Shown: positions 27,562 to 37,940, numbered from the stretch's first letter. The stretch: DNA of 62,832 nucleotides from Gammaproteobacteria bacterium (GCA_002730035.1 PBYU01000050.1:1-62832), one strand, 5' to 3'. Made by a program: numbers and translations. The notes: generated by a model not told the origin, from the letters alone.

Positions 27562-27975
27562 ATGACTGAAGCAGAATTACTTTCACAATTCGGATATGCA
27601 TCTTCTGCATTATGGGATGTAGTTCAGTGGTTGGTGAGCATCAGTTTCGCTGTCATGATTGCTGCTTATTTAGGATCAAAGAGGCTAACTCTTCCGCTAA
27701 TATCAATCATTATCATCATGTACACATTTACTTGGTACTTTGCCGGCGAGTAACTGGGAAGATACGTTGATATTATGGACGCCTCTGTCCAAGAATTACG
27801 GTTTCTACTTGAATCCGGGCAATTGAGCCTAATAGGGATTGCAATTCTAGAAAGATCAGAAGCAGGATCTTTAGGTGGCATATTCTACTTTTTAATATTA
27901 TTTTTTACATACGGATTCATTATTTATTGCTACATCAATGTGAAGAATTCTGGCCAGAAGCAGACTCTAAAATAA
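27562..27975 (+). pseudogene. multi-TM cassette-type protein with one in-frame TAA
   Basis: Starting at the ATG at 27562, 63 codons run to a TAA at 27751-27753; the same frame then continues without interruption to a TAA at 27973-27975. The joined product (137 sense codons plus the stop position) has two membrane helices before and two after the interruption (ISFAVMIAAYLGS, ISIIIIMYTFTWYF; then SLIGIAIL and FYFLILFFTYGFIIYCYI). An internal ATG at 27775 with weak GGGAAG 14 bases upstream could restart translation. It lies 30 bases after the attC crossover and 28 bases before another such gene. Family not recognised. Confidence 0.6.
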
Positions 27976-28003
27976 TCAGAATAATTAACTTAAGAGAAAG
28001 TGA

Positions 28004-28516
28004 ATGAATTTAGAACAAGCGGCATTTATTGCCGAAGTAATCGGTGGCTTAGGTGTTGTTTTGTCATTGGTCTTTCTGGCTTCGGAGTTACGTAATAGCA
28101 CAAGACAGTCACAGCGGGACGCAATGACGTTATTAACGTCGAAGCGAAACGAAATGATGTATGTGTTAATGGATAACCCTGAGCTGACTTCTATAGTCTG
28201 GAGGTGTTTGTCGGCGCAGCGAGTCCCCGCGCATGAATGGTCTCGATTTAGTGTTTACCTCTATACCACCATGGTGACTATAGAGTTGGGATTTAAAAAA
28301 ATATGGGCTAATGAAGTTGACTCAATAACCGCGGAAATTTAGGTAGAGGGATCGGATTGGTGGCTTAGATACCCTAGCATGAGAACTTGGTGGAAAACCG
28401 GACAGATAGGATTTTCAAATAGGTTTAAGGACTACCTTGATCAACGCTTAAACATCATTGAAGTAGACGGTAGCGACGCTGATAAAATTGTTGCTTCATT
28501 AGCCTCTACTAGCTAA
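28004..28516 (+). pseudogene. single-TM cassette-family protein with one in-frame TAG
   Basis: Start ATG 28004. The frame reads MNLEQAAFIAEVIGGLGVVLSL and VFLASELRNSTRQSQ: one membrane helix and the LA..I/L..NT motif shared with the proteins at 59937 and 60553. A TAG at 28340-28342 stops it after 112 codons, but the same frame goes on with DWWLRYPSMRTWW, equivalent to YDSPGLRAWWESS in the intact 60553 protein, to a TAA at 28514-28516. So a single nonsense codon interrupts a gene of normal length for the family. No attC was recognised after it. Function of the family unknown. Confidence 0.7.
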
Positions 28517-28659
28517 ATGTTGCCCGCATTCAACTATAGGGCTGAAAAATGAGAAATGGACGCTAATTAATAGTGATTTCATGTCCACTTGTGGCCGGAA
28601 GCAGCCGCCATGCTCATAATGTTCTGCATAACAAATACTCCCTGTTTGTATAGCGTAAA

Positions 28660-30249
28660 TTAATTTCCGGTATAGCCGGGACCATAGATGATCTTGCCCG
28701 GCCGCCTACCCGTGTGCTGACCATCTGCCACGACAATCTGCCCGTTCACCAGCACGTACTTCATGCCCTCTGCATATTGGTGAGGATCTTCGAAGGTAGC
28801 CTTGTCGATAATTTCATCCGCATCGAATACGGCGATGTCGGCGTAGTAGCCTTCAGTGAGCAGACCGCGGTCGTGAATTCCCAGGCGGCGCGCAGTCTGA
28901 CTGCTCATCTTGCGTACTGCATCTTCCAGACTGAGGATGCCGCGTTCGCGAACAAAGTGTCCCAACACACGGGCGAAAGTGCCGTACTGGCGAGGGTGAG
29001 GAGCACCTTCACCAAAGATGCCGATCGGACCATCAGAGCCGATTGCAGTGGCTGGATGCTGCATGATGCGATCAACATCCTCCGGGCCGATTGCGTGATA
29101 GACCGCAGTTGCACCGCCACCCTGCAGAATTTCAAAGACAATATCTGCGGCATTTTCCGGCGTCGGTTCCATGCCGGCTTCAATAGAAAGCTCGGCGAGG
29201 TTTTTGCCGGCCATAGAAGGATCCCAGGAATTGCGGGAAATAAAGACATTCTTGGGGTCGCCCCCTCCCCGGTCGTAAAGAATCTTCTGTACGACTTCAT
29301 TCTTGATTGTGGCGCGGGTTTCGGGACTGTCGATGCGTTCCAGCATGCGCTCACGACCGCCCTCCTGTGCCCATTGCGGAATCAACGCGTTGATACCGGT
29401 TTGCGAAGCCGTGTAGGGATACTGATCGATGGTGATGTCGATGCCCCGAGCACGGGCCTCATCAACCAGGCGCAAGCTATCAATCGAGGCGCCCCAGTTT
29501 TCTACACCGATGACTTTGTGATGGGTCATCTGCACAGGAATGCCGGCTTCCTCGCCGATGCGAATCGTCTCGTTGACCGAATCGATCAGCTGAGCCGCTT
29601 CCTCGCGCATATGGGAAATGTAGATTCCACCAAATTCAGCCGCGACCCGGGATAACTCAATGACTTCCTCGGTAGGGGTAAAACTGCCTGGCACATAGAA
29701 CAGCCCGGTGGAGATGCCCAATGCTCCCTGCTGCATGGCTTGCCGTACCATGTCCTTCATCTGGTCAAGCTCGGCTGCAGAGGGATCCCGATCTTCGGCA
29801 CCGATTACCCGCGAACGCACCGTGCCCTGCCCGATGAAGATTCCCCAGTTGGGACTGATCTGCTTGTCGAGTATGGCCTGAAAATGTTCGTCCACCGGAA
29901 AGGGGGAACTGCCGTCATTGCCTTCGGTAAGTGTCGTCACTCCCTGCAGCAGCGCGCTCTCGGCATTAGGCACATCGAAGATGCCCCGCAGTGCATGGGT
30001 ATGGGGATCGATAAAGCCCGGAGCCACCACCAGCCCTGCGGCATCGATGATCCTGTCGGCACTCGCTGCAGAGAGATCGCCGATGCGAACGATCTGCTCG
30101 CCGTCGATCGCGACATCTGCCTCATACCAGGGATTGCCGGACCCATCGACTATTTTCCCATTACGGATGAGTATGTCGTAAGACTCCTGGGAATAAGCAG
30201 TACCTGTTCCCAATACGAATAGCAGCAGTAAACCGATGCATTTTTTCAT
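28660..30249 (-). CDS. D-aminoacylase-like amidohydrolase, exported
   Basis: 529 residues with a signal peptide to about residue 20. Amidohydrolase superfamily, N-acyl-D-amino-acid deacylase group: ILIRNGKIVDGSGNPWYEADV, metal motif PGFIDPHTH (H83, H85), ISHMREEA with its His, MTHHKVIG, and the late Asp in TAIGSDGPIGIFG. It probably deacylates D-amino acids or D-peptides in the periplasm. It starts eight bases after the M13 peptidase gene in the same direction, so it is probably translated from the same mRNA; both fit peptide scavenging. Confidence 0.85.
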   Translation of the reverse strand: MKKCIGLLLLFVLGTGTAYSQESYDILIRNGKIVDGSGNPWYEADVAIDGEQIVRIGDLSAASADRIIDAAGLVVAPGFIDPHTHALRGIFDVPNAESALLQGVTTLTEGNDGSSPFPVDEHFQAILDKQISPNWGIFIGQGTVRSRVIGAEDRDPSAAELDQMKDMVRQAMQQGALGISTGLFYVPGSFTPTEEVIELSRVAAEFGGIYISHMREEAAQLIDSVNETIRIGEEAGIPVQMTHHKVIGVENWGASIDSLRLVDEARARGIDITIDQYPYTASQTGINALIPQWAQEGGRERMLERIDSPETRATIKNEVVQKILYDRGGGDPKNVFISRNSWDPSMAGKNLAELSIEAGMEPTPENAADIVFEILQGGGATAVYHAIGPEDVDRIMQHPATAIGSDGPIGIFGEGAPHPRQYGTFARVLGHFVRERGILSLEDAVRKMSSQTARRLGIHDRGLLTEGYYADIAVFDADEIIDKATFEDPHQYAEGMKYVLVNGQIVVADGQHTGRRPGKIIYGPGYTGN

Positions 30250-30257
30250 GACAGCGC

Positions 30258-32366
30258 TTACCAGATCCTTATGCGCTCTGCAGGTGGCAGGTACATGTCA
30301 TCCTCCGGCGTCACATCGAAGGCTTCATACCACTCTGCGAAATTGCGTACTACGCCGTTCACCCGGAACTCCGAAGGTGAGTGCGGATCGGAAGTCAGGC
30401 GCTGAATCAGTGCATCATCCCGATATTTCCGCTGCCATACCTGAGCCCAGGCCAGGAAGAATCGCTGGTCACCGGTGTATCCGTCGATGACAGGGGCTTC
30501 TTGCCCATTTAATGACATCTGGTACGCACGGTAGCCCAGTGACAAGCCTCCCACGTCTCCGATATTTTCTCCAAGCGTGAAATTACCATCGATGAAATAC
30601 CCTGGTACTGGCTCGAACTGATCGTATTGCGCCGCCAGTGCTGTTGTCAGCACGTCGAAGTTGGCACGGTCTTCATCCGACCACCAGTTACGCTGCACAC
30701 CGGCGAAGTCAGACTTGGAGCCCTGGTCGTCGAAGCCGTGTCCCATTTCATGCCCGATAACCGCCCCGATCCCGCCATAATTTACCGCTGCGTCGGCCCC
30801 TGGATCGAAGAATGGGGGTTGTAGAATGCCTGCCGGGAAAACGATCTCATTAAACGATGAGTTGTAATAGGCATTCACCGTCTGCGGTGTCATACCCCAC
30901 TCTTCCCGATTGGTGGGTTGGCCGAGGCGACTGATCTCATCTTCGTAGTTAAATTCGCGCACGTTCTGTGCGTTGGCAAACAAATTGTCTCGCGTGATCT
31001 CGATGGATGACAGATCCTTCCATTCATCGGGATAGGCAATCTTGGGTCGAAAGGCTTCCAGTTTCTTAATCGCGGCTTCCTTGGTGGCGGACCCCATCCA
31101 GTCGATCGCCGCAATACTCTCAGCCAGAGCAGATCGCAGGTTTTCTACAAGATCATCCATCTGTTGTTTGGCGGACTCCGGGAAATGCCGCTCCACGTAA
31201 ACCTGGCCCACTGCTTCTCCGAGGCTGTTTAAGGAGCCGACACGCATTACTCCCCGTTCCCAACGTTGGCGTTGTTCTGGCACACCGCGCAGCACGGTGG
31301 AGCTGAAATAGAATGCTTCCTGATCAATTTCCTCGGAGAGCACACTGGCACTGTCTACGATAAAGCGATAAGTCATGTAACTCTTCCAGTTTTCGACCGG
31401 CAGTGTATTGACCAGTTCTATAATGGGAGACATGGCACTTGGATAAGTTATGTTCAGATCCTGCAGATTTTCAATTCCTGCTGCAGCAAAATAGGCATCC
31501 CAATCGATACCCGGATACTGTTCGGCAAACTCGGTATAGCTCATGGGATTGTAAGTCAGATCACGATTGCGCCTCTGGTCCCGTGGCCAGGTGTGCTGAG
31601 CAATCTGTGTTTCAAGAGAGAGAATAGCCTCCGCTTTCTCCGTAGAGTTTGCGATATTCGCAAAATCCAGTATGCGGGCAATGTGAGTAACATACTCACT
31701 ACGTACGTTCTCATACTCCTCTGTGTCCAACAGATAATAGTCTCGATCCGGGAGTCCCAGTCCGCCCACAGATAACACCAATTGGTGTTGATCGGGATTA
31801 CTGCGATCGGCACCTACGTAGAAATTGAAGGGGGTCGCCGTGTTGTCGATCATGGCACGCCCGAAGCCTGCAATCAGCTCCTCCCGGTTAGAGATTGCCT
31901 TCAATGCCGCCAGACCGGGAAGCAGTGGACTTATACCCAGTTCATTAAGTGTTTCTGTGTCCAGGTAACTCAGATAATAATCACTGATTTTCTGTTCCAT
32001 GGATCCCGCAGCCGGCTCGATGGATGTGAGGTCATCGATAATAGTGCGCACGCGCTGATCGGAACGATCACCCAGCACCGAAAATGAGCCGTAGCTGCTG
32101 CGATCGGCAGGTAGCTCATAGCTATCCAACCATTTGCCGTTGGCAAATCTAAAAAAGTCGTCACCCGGCCGCACACTGGAGTCTTGATAACTCAAATCCA
32201 CACCAAAACTACCCAGCTCGGGACCCGCAGTTGCTACTGATTCCGTGGTCGTTGCTGCGACCTCCTGTGTTTCCGGTACCGCGACTGGGGCACTCGATTC
32301 TTCCGATCCACAAGCAACCAGCAAAGCACAGGCTGCGAGCACAATAAATTTACGCGACCTCAACAT
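30258..32366 (-). CDS. M13 (neprilysin-like) metallopeptidase lipoprotein
   Basis: The ATG at 32366 with GGAGG eight bases upstream is chosen over a longer frame beginning at 32645. It gives 702 residues with a lipoprotein signal (KFIVLAACALLVACG). Catalytic zinc motif IGHEMGHGFDD, downstream Glu in ENIGDVGG, and NAYY before the active site are intact; the C-terminus ends in MYLPPAERIRIW as in the family. It degrades peptides in the periplasm. First gene of the pair with the D-aminoacylase; divergent from 32533. Confidence 0.9.
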   Translation of the reverse strand: MLRSRKFIVLAACALLVACGSEESSAPVAVPETQEVAATTTESVATAGPELGSFGVDLSYQDSSVRPGDDFFRFANGKWLDSYELPADRSSYGSFSVLGDRSDQRVRTIIDDLTSIEPAAGSMEQKISDYYLSYLDTETLNELGISPLLPGLAALKAISNREELIAGFGRAMIDNTATPFNFYVGADRSNPDQHQLVLSVGGLGLPDRDYYLLDTEEYENVRSEYVTHIARILDFANIANSTEKAEAILSLETQIAQHTWPRDQRRNRDLTYNPMSYTEFAEQYPGIDWDAYFAAAGIENLQDLNITYPSAMSPIIELVNTLPVENWKSYMTYRFIVDSASVLSEEIDQEAFYFSSTVLRGVPEQRQRWERGVMRVGSLNSLGEAVGQVYVERHFPESAKQQMDDLVENLRSALAESIAAIDWMGSATKEAAIKKLEAFRPKIAYPDEWKDLSSIEITRDNLFANAQNVREFNYEDEISRLGQPTNREEWGMTPQTVNAYYNSSFNEIVFPAGILQPPFFDPGADAAVNYGGIGAVIGHEMGHGFDDQGSKSDFAGVQRNWWSDEDRANFDVLTTALAAQYDQFEPVPGYFIDGNFTLGENIGDVGGLSLGYRAYQMSLNGQEAPVIDGYTGDQRFFLAWAQVWQRKYRDDALIQRLTSDPHSPSEFRVNGVVRNFAEWYEAFDVTPEDDMYLPPAERIRIW

Positions 32367-32532
32367 TTTCCTACCTCCAAGCGTCAATAAATCACACAGA
32401 TCGCAGAGTATACCCGAATTGCTTTGGTGGATATGAAGTCCAGAAAAAGGCCGGCCCTTATAATTGCCAGAAGTTGGCTGTAGTATGCACTCAGAATAAT
32501 CAGCCCAGCCAGGCGGCAGGAGGTCTAACACC

Positions 32533-35532
32533 ATGGTGAGCCCAACCAGAAAATTCGTTCCTACTGCTTGTACAGCGTTACTGATTTCAGCGGCCATTTC
32601 ATCAGGCTCTTCATCTGTACTAGCGCAGGAAAATTCAACCCCCAATGGAATCGCCGATGATCGCGCCGGCGCCTACGCCTTAACCAACGCCAATATTTAT
32701 CAGGCAGATGGCTCCATTATCGATGCAGGGACCTTGCTGATTCGCCAGGGCCGAGTAGTCGCAATCGAAGATAATGTCTCCGTGCCTGTGGGCTATTTCG
32801 AGATCGATTTGTCGGATCGTTACATCTATCCAGGATTGATCGACATCTACACCGACTACGGTATCCCGGAATTACAACGCCAGGATAACAACGGCGCAGC
32901 TGAAAATCTCTACCCTAGCGAACAGGCTTTCAATGCCAATGATGCGATTCGCTCGAATTTTCGCGCCAGCACCGCCTTCGCACCTGATGAAGAAGAACGT
33001 AAAAGCTATCGTGAGTTGGGATTTTCCTCAGTATTGAGTCTGCGCCCTGACGGCATTGCCCGCGGCACATCGGCACTAATTACTCTGGGCGATAAGAATG
33101 CCAACGAAGTGGTCATCGTACCCGATGCTGCCGCACACTATTCGCTGGATAAGGGAACATCTTCCCAATCCATGCCATCTTCCCTGATGGGTGCATTTGC
33201 CTTGCTTAGACAAACCTATCTTGACGCCGAGTGGTTCGGCAGCCAGCAACCTCGCCCGTTCACCGATGATACCCTGGAAGCCTGGAGCCGGTACCAATCT
33301 CTGCCTCAGATCATGGAAGTCGATGACTGGCAACAAACACTTACCGTAGACAGGATTGGCGATGAATTCGATACCCAGTATGTGATCAAGACCACCGGTG
33401 ACAGTTACCGGCATGCCGAGTTGATCAAAGACACAGGCGCCGCGTTGATCGTACCGGTAAATTTTCCTGAAGCGCCAGAGGTTGAGGACTCATTAACTGC
33501 CGACGATATTTCACTGGAAGATCTGAAGCACTGGGAACTGGCACCTTTTAATTTGCGCGTTCTTGCCGAACAGGAAATTCCATTTTCTGTTACTTCAAGC
33601 GGAGCTGATGAGGAATTCTGGGCTAATCTGCGTACCGCAGTTGATAATGGCTTACCTGCCCGGCAAGCTATCGATGCATTGACTCAAATACCAGCGCAGA
33701 TGCTAGGTTTATCAGATTTAGTGGGACAGCTGGCCCCTTCTTCGCTGGCAAATTTCATCATTACATCGGATGAGCTGTTCGCGGATGATTCTCTGATTCT
33801 TGAAAACTGGATTCAGGGTGAACGATTTGTTCTTAACGAGGGTACCGACAACCGTGAAGGTGTATATGACTTGGCTGTGGCCGATCAGAATTTCGCATTG
33901 GAACTGACTTTTGATGAAGGCAGTGGGTCGGCGAAGCTGGTATTGCCTGGCGATGAAACACGTAAAGTTAACCTGGATCTTACGGAAGACCTGATCTCAC
34001 TCAGCTTCGTGATCGACAGCGAAGGCAATCGAGCACGTCTCAGTGGCTGGCCGGAGGGCAGTGGGTGGCGCGGCAATGGCCGCACACCAGATGGTGCTCT
34101 GGTAGATTGGCAGCTGACCCGCAGTGGCAGTCTGGATGCAGATACTGATGAAGGCAGCGAGGATGGGGTCGCAGCATTACCCGGCACGCTTCTTTACCCC
34201 TTCTCAGCTTACGGGCGGGTAGCGTTGCCGCAACAGCAGGACATGCTCATTCGGGGTGCCACGGTGTGGACTAACGAGGACGCGGGCGTAGTAGTTACCG
34301 ATGTATTAGTACGCGATGGTCGGATTGCCGAGGTGGGGAATGATCTGTCGGCCAACGCTGTAACCATCATCGATGGTACCGGCAAACACTTAACTCCGGG
34401 GATCATCGATGAGCATTCTCATATTGCACTTTTCAATATAAACGAAGGGCAGACGAATTCCAGCATGGTACGAATGAAGGATGTCGTCGACTCTGAGAAT
34501 ATCAATATCTATCGCAACCTGGCAGGTGGTGTAGTTGCAGCACAATTGTTACATGGTTCAGCCAACCCAATTGGAGGCCAGTCAGCCATCATCAAGATGC
34601 GCTGGGGAACGCCTTCCCAGGACTTGCTTATAGAAGGAGCAGACGAATATATCAAGTTCGCCCTTGGTGAAAATGTCAAGCGATCACGCAGTCCCACATC
34701 GATTCGTTATCCACAAACCCGCATGGGCGTCGAGCAGGTGTTTGTGAATGCGTTCTCCCAGGCACAGGAATACGGCAAAGCCTGGGATGAATATAATGGT
34801 CTGTCCCGCAACCAGCAGCGCAATACGGTGCCGCCACGCCGTGACCTGGTGAAGGAAACCATGCTGGAGATTCTTAACGGCGAACGCTTCGTTACCAGTC
34901 ACTCCTATGTGCAGTCTGAAATCAACATGCTGATGCATGTGGCAGACAGTTTCGATTTCAACATCAATACTTTCACTCACATCCTGGAAGGCTACAAGGT
35001 GGCTGACAAGATGGCGCAGCACGGTGTTGGCGGTTCCACCTTCTCGGACTGGTGGGGATATAAATGGGAAGTGCGTTATGCCATTCCCTACAATGCCGCG
35101 CTCATGCAGCAGGCCGGGGTTGTCGTGGCATTGAATTCAGATGATGCCGAGATGTCGCGGCGTCTGAACCAGGAGGCAGCCAAGGTGGTTAAGTATGGCA
35201 ATGTAAGCGAGATAGATGCATTGAAGATGGTAACGCTTAATCCGGCCATCTTGTTGCACCTGGATGATCGCATGGGCAGTATTCGAGAAGGTAAAGATGC
35301 AGACCTCGTACTATGGAGTGACCATCCGCTATCTGTATATGCGGTTGCAGAAACAACCTGGGTTGAAGGTGTTCCCTATTACGATCGTCAGGAAGACATA
35401 GTGTTGCGGCGCCAGATTGCCGAAGAGCGGACTCGCATAATCGCGTCGATAACCAGAGATCAGAGCAGCGCTAACGACGCAAATGACGAAAGTGCCGACA
35501 GCACCGCGAGCCAACAGGGAGTGCGCAGATGA
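32533..35532 (+). CDS. large exported two-domain amidohydrolase
   Basis: 999 residues, signal peptide to about residue 32; RBS GGAGG. Two amidohydrolase-like halves: in the N-terminal half the usual HxH position reads YPGLIDIYTDYG, without histidines, so it is degenerate; in the C-terminal half TPGIIDEHSHIALF (about residue 630) keeps the metal pair, and TSHSYVQSEIN and ALNSDDAEM supply later ligands. The final ELGKDADLVLW-like stretch (EGKDADLVLWSDHPLSVY) is typical of imidazolonepropionase-like exported members. The next gene overlaps by four bases. Confidence 0.85.
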   Translation: MVSPTRKFVPTACTALLISAAISSGSSSVLAQENSTPNGIADDRAGAYALTNANIYQADGSIIDAGTLLIRQGRVVAIEDNVSVPVGYFEIDLSDRYIYPGLIDIYTDYGIPELQRQDNNGAAENLYPSEQAFNANDAIRSNFRASTAFAPDEEERKSYRELGFSSVLSLRPDGIARGTSALITLGDKNANEVVIVPDAAAHYSLDKGTSSQSMPSSLMGAFALLRQTYLDAEWFGSQQPRPFTDDTLEAWSRYQSLPQIMEVDDWQQTLTVDRIGDEFDTQYVIKTTGDSYRHAELIKDTGAALIVPVNFPEAPEVEDSLTADDISLEDLKHWELAPFNLRVLAEQEIPFSVTSSGADEEFWANLRTAVDNGLPARQAIDALTQIPAQMLGLSDLVGQLAPSSLANFIITSDELFADDSLILENWIQGERFVLNEGTDNREGVYDLAVADQNFALELTFDEGSGSAKLVLPGDETRKVNLDLTEDLISLSFVIDSEGNRARLSGWPEGSGWRGNGRTPDGALVDWQLTRSGSLDADTDEGSEDGVAALPGTLLYPFSAYGRVALPQQQDMLIRGATVWTNEDAGVVVTDVLVRDGRIAEVGNDLSANAVTIIDGTGKHLTPGIIDEHSHIALFNINEGQTNSSMVRMKDVVDSENINIYRNLAGGVVAAQLLHGSANPIGGQSAIIKMRWGTPSQDLLIEGADEYIKFALGENVKRSRSPTSIRYPQTRMGVEQVFVNAFSQAQEYGKAWDEYNGLSRNQQRNTVPPRRDLVKETMLEILNGERFVTSHSYVQSEINMLMHVADSFDFNINTFTHILEGYKVADKMAQHGVGGSTFSDWWGYKWEVRYAIPYNAALMQQAGVVVALNSDDAEMSRRLNQEAAKVVKYGNVSEIDALKMVTLNPAILLHLDDRMGSIREGKDADLVLWSDHPLSVYAVAETTWVEGVPYYDRQEDIVLRRQIAEERTRIIASITRDQSSANDANDESADSTASQQGVRR

Positions 35533-36836
35533 ACAGATTAATTACGCATTTCTTGTTACTTCTTACTCTCAGCCTGCTGCCGGTCGTACACGCGATAGTG
35601 CCGGTACCAGCGCAAGACCAGAGCGAGCCAATAGCAATCACCGGTGCAGTCATCCACGTCGGTGATGGCTCGGTAATTAGCGATGGAATTATTACTTTCG
35701 AAGCAGGCCTGATTACTGCAATCGGTACGGCCGGTGACGGAATCGATCTGACCAATCATCTGCTTATCGATGTGCAAGGCCGTCATGTGTATCCCGGCTT
35801 TATATTACCGAACAGCACACTGGGACTGATCGAGGTGAGCAGCGTACGTGCGACCAATGATGTATTCGAAGAGGGCGACATCAATGCCAGCGTGAGATCG
35901 GCGATCGCCTACAATACCGATTCGGAGATCATCCCCGCTAACCGGTTTAACGGCATACTTACAGTTCAGGCTACCCCTCAGGGTGGGCTCATTTCCGGTT
36001 CATCTAGCGTGTTTAAGCTGGATGGCTGGAACTGGGAAGACGCCATGCTTGTCGAAGACGTGGGACTTCATCTGCACTGGCCTAGCTATACGCAGCGGCG
36101 ACGTAATCCTGAAATAGGATTGTTTGAAACGGCAGATAATGAAAACTATGAGGGGCAGACCCAGTTATTGCACTCCCTTTTTCAGGATGCTCAGGCCTAT
36201 ACCGGACAGCCGCTGAATCTGAATCTGCTTGCCATGCGGCCACTGTTTAACGGCGTCGCAAAGTTATTTATTCATGCCGATGAGGCGAAAGAAATCATTA
36301 GCTCAATCCGTTTTGCGCGCCGCTATGGTGTACAGAACATTGTCCTGGTAGGTGGTGCCGATGCGCTGACAGTGAAGGATTTTCTACTCGCTCAGGATGT
36401 TCCGGTTATCTATGAACGCATTCATGAACTCCCATTGCGGGATTGGCAGGACGTCGATACACCGTTCAAGACACCCTTCATGCTGCACGATGCAGGCATA
36501 AAAGTCGGCATAGGAGGCGGAGCTACCTCTGTCGATCGACAGCGAAACCTGCCCTTCTTTGCCGGCACGGCGGCAGCGTACGGATTGGACCGGGAAACTG
36601 CCCTGTCCATGGTGACAAGTATCAATGCCGAAATTCTCGGCGTCGCCGACCGGGTTGGCACACTGGAAGTGGGTAAGGATGCCACCCTGTTTATCTCCGA
36701 AGGGGATGCTCTCGATATGCGTACCAGCCAGGTGTTAGGTGCCTATATCCAGGGACGCGATATCGATCTGTTCGGCACTCAGCAGGAACTCTATGAACGC
36801 TTCCGTGACAAGTACGCTAATCAATTGGAGCGGTAG
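35529..36836 (+). CDS. exported amidohydrolase-like protein lacking the HxH motif
   Basis: 435 residues with a signal peptide to about residue 27, overlapping the previous gene by ATGA. AITGAVIHVGDGSVISDG and the closing TLEVGKDATLFISEGDALD place it in the amidohydrolase fold, but the metal motif position reads PGFILPNSTLG with no histidines. Catalysis by the usual two-metal site is unlikely. Family precedents keep such proteins next to active partners, so a heteromeric or regulatory role with the 999-residue protein is plausible but inferred. Confidence 0.75.
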   Translation: MNRLITHFLLLLTLSLLPVVHAIVPVPAQDQSEPIAITGAVIHVGDGSVISDGIITFEAGLITAIGTAGDGIDLTNHLLIDVQGRHVYPGFILPNSTLGLIEVSSVRATNDVFEEGDINASVRSAIAYNTDSEIIPANRFNGILTVQATPQGGLISGSSSVFKLDGWNWEDAMLVEDVGLHLHWPSYTQRRRNPEIGLFETADNENYEGQTQLLHSLFQDAQAYTGQPLNLNLLAMRPLFNGVAKLFIHADEAKEIISSIRFARRYGVQNIVLVGGADALTVKDFLLAQDVPVIYERIHELPLRDWQDVDTPFKTPFMLHDAGIKVGIGGGATSVDRQRNLPFFAGTAAAYGLDRETALSMVTSINAEILGVADRVGTLEVGKDATLFISEGDALDMRTSQVLGAYIQGRDIDLFGTQQELYERFRDKYANQLER

Positions 36837-36853
36837 GAAGCGCTGATTTATTA

Positions 36854-37411
36854 ATGGAAAACCAGCACGGAGCAAATCGAGGGTCGGATTTCAACCCGAC
36901 CTGGTTAGGCGTGGTAGCGGTCCTGTTCGGTGTACTGCTGTTCGCCAGCCAGGGGACCGAACTCCTCAAACAGCTTGTTATAGTACCTGGTACGGCGGCT
37001 GAACTCGGCATCGCTGCTGATTGCCGGCCGGATGAACTCGAAGAAGAAGGCCTTTCGCTGCAAGAGTGTCAGTTGCTTCTTAGCAGTGTACAGATCTCTC
37101 TGGCATCCAGCCCCGGCTGGTTTCGACCAGTGCAGATATTCCTTTCTCTAAGCAGCAGCCTGGCGGCCATACTGTCAGTTGCTGTCGGTATGGCTCTCGT
37201 GGCTGACAGGCGTGGGCCAGCTACGCTCGCGGTACCGGTATTTGGTTTATTGATACTGCTGGATTGTGCTGGCTTCATCGCGGTGCTGAATACCGGCCCC
37301 CTACTCCGCGCGCAGTACCTGTGGCCTGCCTTGCTCTGGTTCTTTATCCATGCCTGCCTGTTTACAGCAGCGCTGGTACGACGACAGCAACAGTTGGCTA
37401 GCGATGACTGA
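36854..37411 (+). CDS. integral membrane protein, unknown function
   Basis: 185 residues with about four hydrophobic segments (residues 18-37, 88-115, 121-141, 149-172). It starts 17 bases after the amidohydrolase stop and overlaps the next gene by eight bases, so it is probably translationally coupled in the operon. It contains a soluble stretch with two Cys (C57, C72) between helices one and two. Family not recognised. Confidence 0.6.
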   Translation: MENQHGANRGSDFNPTWLGVVAVLFGVLLFASQGTELLKQLVIVPGTAAELGIAADCRPDELEEEGLSLQECQLLLSSVQISLASSPGWFRPVQIFLSLSSSLAAILSVAVGMALVADRRGPATLAVPVFGLLILLDCAGFIAVLNTGPLLRAQYLWPALLWFFIHACLFTAALVRRQQQLASDD

Positions 37412-37940
37412 AGAAAAATTATCCAGCACCGCAATCATCTTGCATTGGAGCGTCGCGGTCTCGGTGTTTTTCCTGTTCCTATCCAGTTGGTGGATGTTGG
37501 GATTGCCGCTGCCATCGGATAATTTTACCTACCGTGAATTGCCCTTTCAGCTACATAAGAATATTGGGATCACCCTGATCTTTCTGGTAGTTGTAATGAT
37601 CGGAGTAAGAATTAACCACAAGAGGCGGCAGACCGCCGTTACTCGCACACAGCTCGAAAAGCTGGCGGAACTGGATCACCTGCTCACTTATGTTTTGCTA
37701 ATTGCCTGTTGTGTGAGTGGCTATCTGTCATCATCCTACAGCGGTTGGACCACCACCGTTTGGTGGCTAATTGATTTCCCGAACTGGGCTGAAGAGAATG
37801 ATGCGTTGAATATTCTTTTTTCGGATATTCACTTGTGGACTTGCTGGGCGTTACTGGCGGTTATTGCCATGCATATTGCAGCGGCGTTATTCCATGCCTT
37901 TAATGATGATGATGTCATCAAGAAAATGTTTCGCCTATAG
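37404..37940 (+). CDS. cytochrome b561-family membrane protein
   Basis: The ATG at 37404 overlaps the previous stop; an upstream start at 37350 lies well inside it and is unlikely. 178 residues, four TM helices. Candidate heme histidines: ILHWSVAV (His in helix one), PFQLHKNIG, and IHLWTCWALLAVIAMHIAAALFHA (two in helix four). This matches the bacterial b561 (CybB-like) pattern, which moves electrons from ubiquinol or reduces superoxide. It closes the amidohydrolase operon. Confidence 0.8.
   Translation: MTEEKLSSTAIILHWSVAVSVFFLFLSSWWMLGLPLPSDNFTYRELPFQLHKNIGITLIFLVVVMIGVRINHKRRQTAVTRTQLEKLAELDHLLTYVLLIACCVSGYLSSSYSGWTTTVWWLIDFPNWAEENDALNILFSDIHLWTCWALLAVIAMHIAAALFHAFNDDDVIKKMFRL

Noticed and set aside
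28714..29655. 313-codon plus-strand open frame
   Set aside because: Antisense to the D-aminoacylase-like gene.
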